Both the position numbers and the translations under genes were made by a program. Below the pieces are notes generated by a model that had not been told where the DNA came from, did no database searches, and saw only the letters and a program-made list of their open reading frames with translations. A stretch of 7,578 nt of DNA from Gammaproteobacteria bacterium. Lineage in GTDB: Bacteria > Pseudomonadota > Gammaproteobacteria > Pseudomonadales > Pseudohongiellaceae. Below, piece after piece: positions 5,755 to 7,578 of this stretch; positions within the stretch are counted from its first letter, which is position 1, and each line of letters begins with the position of its first letter. The stretch lies in assembly GCA_003451715.1 (NCBI GenBank), contig DMJN01000222.1:1-7578 (forward strand). The letters are read 5' to 3'.

Positions 5755-6225
5755 ATGGGTCACAATTCCAAGCAGCCAAAACTCAAAGAAACAATTACTT
5801 CAGTATGCGCAGCACTGGCGCTGGGCGTACTGGTTCTCGGCACTCAGACTGACATAATTTCGGCGCAGTCCAGCAATTTCCAGGGCGGCGCGCCCGAAAT
5901 AAGTCAGACGCCTGACATGCGCAACATTCGCATCCTGTTCCCGGCCGGTGTCCGCTCGTCCTGGCACACCCACACCTGGGGACAATTATTGATGATCGAA
6001 GATGGAATTGGTCTGCACCAGATTCGCGGCCGTGCCATCGAGGAATTTCATCCCGGTGAACCCTTCTGGACACCAGCCGACGTTGAACATTGGCATGGTG
6101 CCCATCCCGAAGTCGATGCTCACCAACTGACTATCTATGAAGGGGATGTGGTGTGGCTGGATCCGGTAACCGATGAGCAGTATCACGGCGTTCGAATTCG
6201 TCCGCAGTCACGCTCAACGCGTTAA
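5755..6225 (+). CDS. Exported single-domain cupin, hydroxynitrile-lyase-like
   Basis: From ATG 5755 the product is 156 residues. Residues 1-38 look like a signal peptide (basic start, hydrophobic core about 17-30, likely cut after ISA). The rest is one cupin barrel. Metal-binding positions are H71 and H73 (WHTHTWGQ), Q77 in place of the usual Glu, and H112 or H114 (HWHGAHP). This His-His-Gln-His set, the HWHGA sequence and the C-terminal WLDPVTDEQY (134-143) resemble the small Mn-dependent cupins of the bacterial R-selective hydroxynitrile lyase type. Many relatives have no known activity, so lyase function is not claimed. Export is unusual for that group. It is transcribed divergently from the cytochrome/quinoprotein operon and followed by its own terminator. 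A role in converting a product of the oxidation pathway is possible, but rests on position only. Confidence 0.85.
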   Translation: MGHNSKQPKLKETITSVCAALALGVLVLGTQTDIISAQSSNFQGGAPEISQTPDMRNIRILFPAGVRSSWHTHTWGQLLMIEDGIGLHQIRGRAIEEFHPGEPFWTPADVEHWHGAHPEVDAHQLTIYEGDVVWLDPVTDEQYHGVRIRPQSRSTR

Positions 6226-6246
6226 GACGATTTGCTGCAATAGAAC

Positions 6247-6280
6247 AAAAGGTGGTTCGAAACTTCGAACCACCTTTTTT
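6247..6280 (+). terminator. Strong rho-independent terminator after the cupin gene
   Basis: GGTGGTTCGA (6251-6260) and TCGAACCACC (6265-6274) form a perfect 10-bp stem around AACT, extended by AAAA against TTTT and ending in a run of six T. It lies 22 bases after the cupin stop. Because the left side is also A-rich, it may work weakly in the other direction. Confidence 0.93.
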
Positions 6281-6326
6281 CTTGCCACTATCGCAAAACA
6301 CCGAGCCGCCTGTAAGCCCGCCCTCT

Positions 6327-6899
6327 ATGTTACGCGACCTTCTACCTGACTCCCTTCTGCACCGCAAAGTACTCTGGTGTTTTTCTGGCGTACTTATTGT
6401 CGCCGTCGTGTTTCCCACCCTGTTCGAAATCATTTTCGCCACCGCGGACGAGATTTCCTTCAGTGCCGGGACCGGATTATCCACCTGTGGCGATTTCTTC
6501 ATTGAAGATGAAACAGCAAGGGATTTTTGCACCACTCCCATCGCACTGGTGGTTGGCAATACTGGAACCAACACACAGGAAATAGTTGATATTCGCGTAT
6601 CTCCTCTGCCTGACTACGTCGGCCTGAGCAGTTCGGCACAGGATATCGTGGCGACAGCGAGACGCGCCGACAATCCGGTGATTGTGGAAAATCACAGTGC
6701 AGAGAGATTGCATTTCACTCTCAAGAATCTCGCGGCAAACAAACTCGTTGAGATTTTGCTAATCACCAGAGGGGCAGAACAGGGTCAGCTACTGGAGAAC
6801 TTGAGCATAGACATCGACGCCACTGGCACTATTATCGAAACCAACCCTCGATTGACTGTTATGGCTCGGTTTGCACGCTATCTGGTGGGAGTGTTTTAA
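6327..6899 (+). CDS. Membrane-anchored protein of unknown function
   Basis: From ATG 6327 the product is 190 residues. One hydrophobic segment (about 15-38) follows a short charged N-terminus, which suggests an uncleaved anchor or a signal peptide ending near FATA-DE. The remaining 150 residues are probably periplasmic and alternate polar and aliphatic residues, suggesting a beta-sandwich. Two cysteines (C54, C68) could form a disulfide. No known motif is recognised. The open frame extends upstream to GTG 6252, but that would translate the terminator hairpin, so I use the first ATG after it. No Shine-Dalgarno precedes this ATG and no clear promoter lies in the 46 bases after the terminator, so the true start is uncertain. 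Its stop overlaps the next start as TAATG, so the two products are probably made together and may interact. Confidence 0.65.
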   Translation: MLRDLLPDSLLHRKVLWCFSGVLIVAVVFPTLFEIIFATADEISFSAGTGLSTCGDFFIEDETARDFCTTPIALVVGNTGTNTQEIVDIRVSPLPDYVGLSSSAQDIVATARRADNPVIVENHSAERLHFTLKNLAANKLVEILLITRGAEQGQLLENLSIDIDATGTIIETNPRLTVMARFARYLVGVF

Positions 6900-7578
6900 T
6901 GATTTGCACCTTACATACAATCAAGAACAATCAAGCAGTCTCGACGATCTTCTTTAGTGCCGCACGCCTGGTTCTTACCGGTCTGGCAATCTCGGCATTA
7001 CTGCTGGGATGTACCGACCAGACGCCAGTCTTCCATGCAGAGGACAACCCGCAGCGCTTATCCGACTGGAACTTGTTTGAGTTGACTGAAAGCGAGCTGA
7101 TTCCCAGTGACAAGAGCCTAGTCTTCAGGCCAGCTAACCAATTATTCACCGACTACGCCCAAAAACTCCGCACGCTCTGGATACCGGATGGCCGCCAGGC
7201 ATCACTGCTGGATAATGAAATCGATTACCCGGTCGGAACCGTAGTTAGCAAGACTTTTTATTATCCTGCCAATGAGCAGGGTGAGCTGTTAAAAGAGACG
7301 GACCTTGCCGAACACAGCATTGAGCTAGCGCGCAACAGACTGATCGAAACCCGTCTGCTGGTGCGTCGGGAAACGGGTTGGGATGCATTTCCCTATGTGT
7401 GGAACGAACAACAGAGTGAAGCATTTCTTCGTCTTGCCGGCACCAGCACTGCCATTTCCTTAAAGAGTGACACCGGGACCCTCGACTTTAGCTACTTCGT
7501 TCCCAATGAAAATCAATGCGGGGGTTGCCACGTTATTTCACACCCCGATGGTGAAATGCTTCCGCTCGGTGCTATCGC
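6899..7578 (+). CDS. Lipoprotein c-type cytochrome, SO2930/HNE_0200 family-like (5' part)
   Basis: The frame opens at ATG 6899, overlapping the previous stop by one base, with GGGAG at 6887-6891 as ribosome-binding site, and stays open for 226 codons to the window edge. A hydrophobic segment (about 24-36) ends in a lipobox-like LLLGC with C38 as the lipidated residue. The mature part follows the pattern I recall for TIGR03806 (SO2930 family di-haem cytochromes): LSDWNLFE, LFTDYAQKLR, a YPVGTVVSKTFYYP block, ETRLLVRRETGWDAFPYVWN, FVPNENQC and the first haem motif CGGCH at residues 207-211, followed by MLPLGAI. The second haem motif would lie beyond the edge. In other genomes a parallel beta-helix protein is a frequent neighbour; none is present here. 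It is likely an outer-membrane or periplasmic electron-transfer lipoprotein. The substrate is unknown. Confidence 0.82.
   Translation, partial: MICTLHTIKNNQAVSTIFFSAARLVLTGLAISALLLGCTDQTPVFHAEDNPQRLSDWNLFELTESELIPSDKSLVFRPANQLFTDYAQKLRTLWIPDGRQASLLDNEIDYPVGTVVSKTFYYPANEQGELLKETDLAEHSIELARNRLIETRLLVRRETGWDAFPYVWNEQQSEAFLRLAGTSTAISLKSDTGTLDFSYFVPNENQCGGCHVISHPDGEMLPLGAI

Noticed and set aside
6252..6326. Upstream GTG start for the 190-residue protein
   Set aside because: It would translate through the terminator hairpin and gives a proline-rich, low-complexity extension.
6931..7149. Minus-strand 72-codon open frame inside the lipoprotein cytochrome gene
   Set aside because: Antisense to a frame with a lipobox, haem motif and family-like sequence that continues past the window edge.

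Overview
The window looks like chromosomal DNA of a Gram-negative, respiring bacterium, most likely an aquatic gammaproteobacterium. This is inferred from protein family resemblance, moderate GC, Shine-Dalgarno-led genes, many Sec-exported c-type cytochromes and an FNR/ANR-like site; no species can be named. Every intact gene is predicted to be exported or membrane-anchored, so this is a periplasmic oxidation module. No RNA genes, CRISPR, transposase or phage genes were seen.

Layout. Positions 1-127 hold the broken tail of a second quinoprotein dehydrogenase gene (minus strand), a DNA-level partial copy of the tail of the intact gene at 3119-4732. A strong two-way terminator (217-253) follows. 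Positions 272-2727 (minus strand) hold two translationally coupled genes: a 488-residue protein joining a mono-haem cytochrome c region to a PHM/DBH-like type II copper monooxygenase, and a 329-residue exported protein with an Ig-like C-terminal region. Their 391-bp leader carries an FNR/ANR-like box, a candidate -10, a run of ten C (G on the transcribed strand) and a small palindrome next to the ribosome-binding site. Positions 3119-5553 (minus strand) hold a PQQ-dependent alcohol dehydrogenase and, upstream in the same operon, a di-haem cytochrome c.

Divergently, on the plus strand, come an exported cupin related to the Mn-dependent hydroxynitrile-lyase type (5755-6225, own terminator at 6247-6280), a membrane-anchored protein of unknown function (6327-6899), and the 5' part of a lipoprotein cytochrome of the SO2930/HNE_0200 type (TIGR03806-like), which runs off the right edge. 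The last two overlap as TAATG.

Working model (inference): the copper monooxygenase region hydroxylates a small substrate in the periplasm, possibly fed electrons by its own haem instead of ascorbate. The quinoprotein, which carries the Asp-x-Asp signature of lanthanide-using enzymes, oxidises the resulting alcohol. The di-haem cytochrome passes the electrons to the respiratory chain. The substrate is not evident from the sequence.
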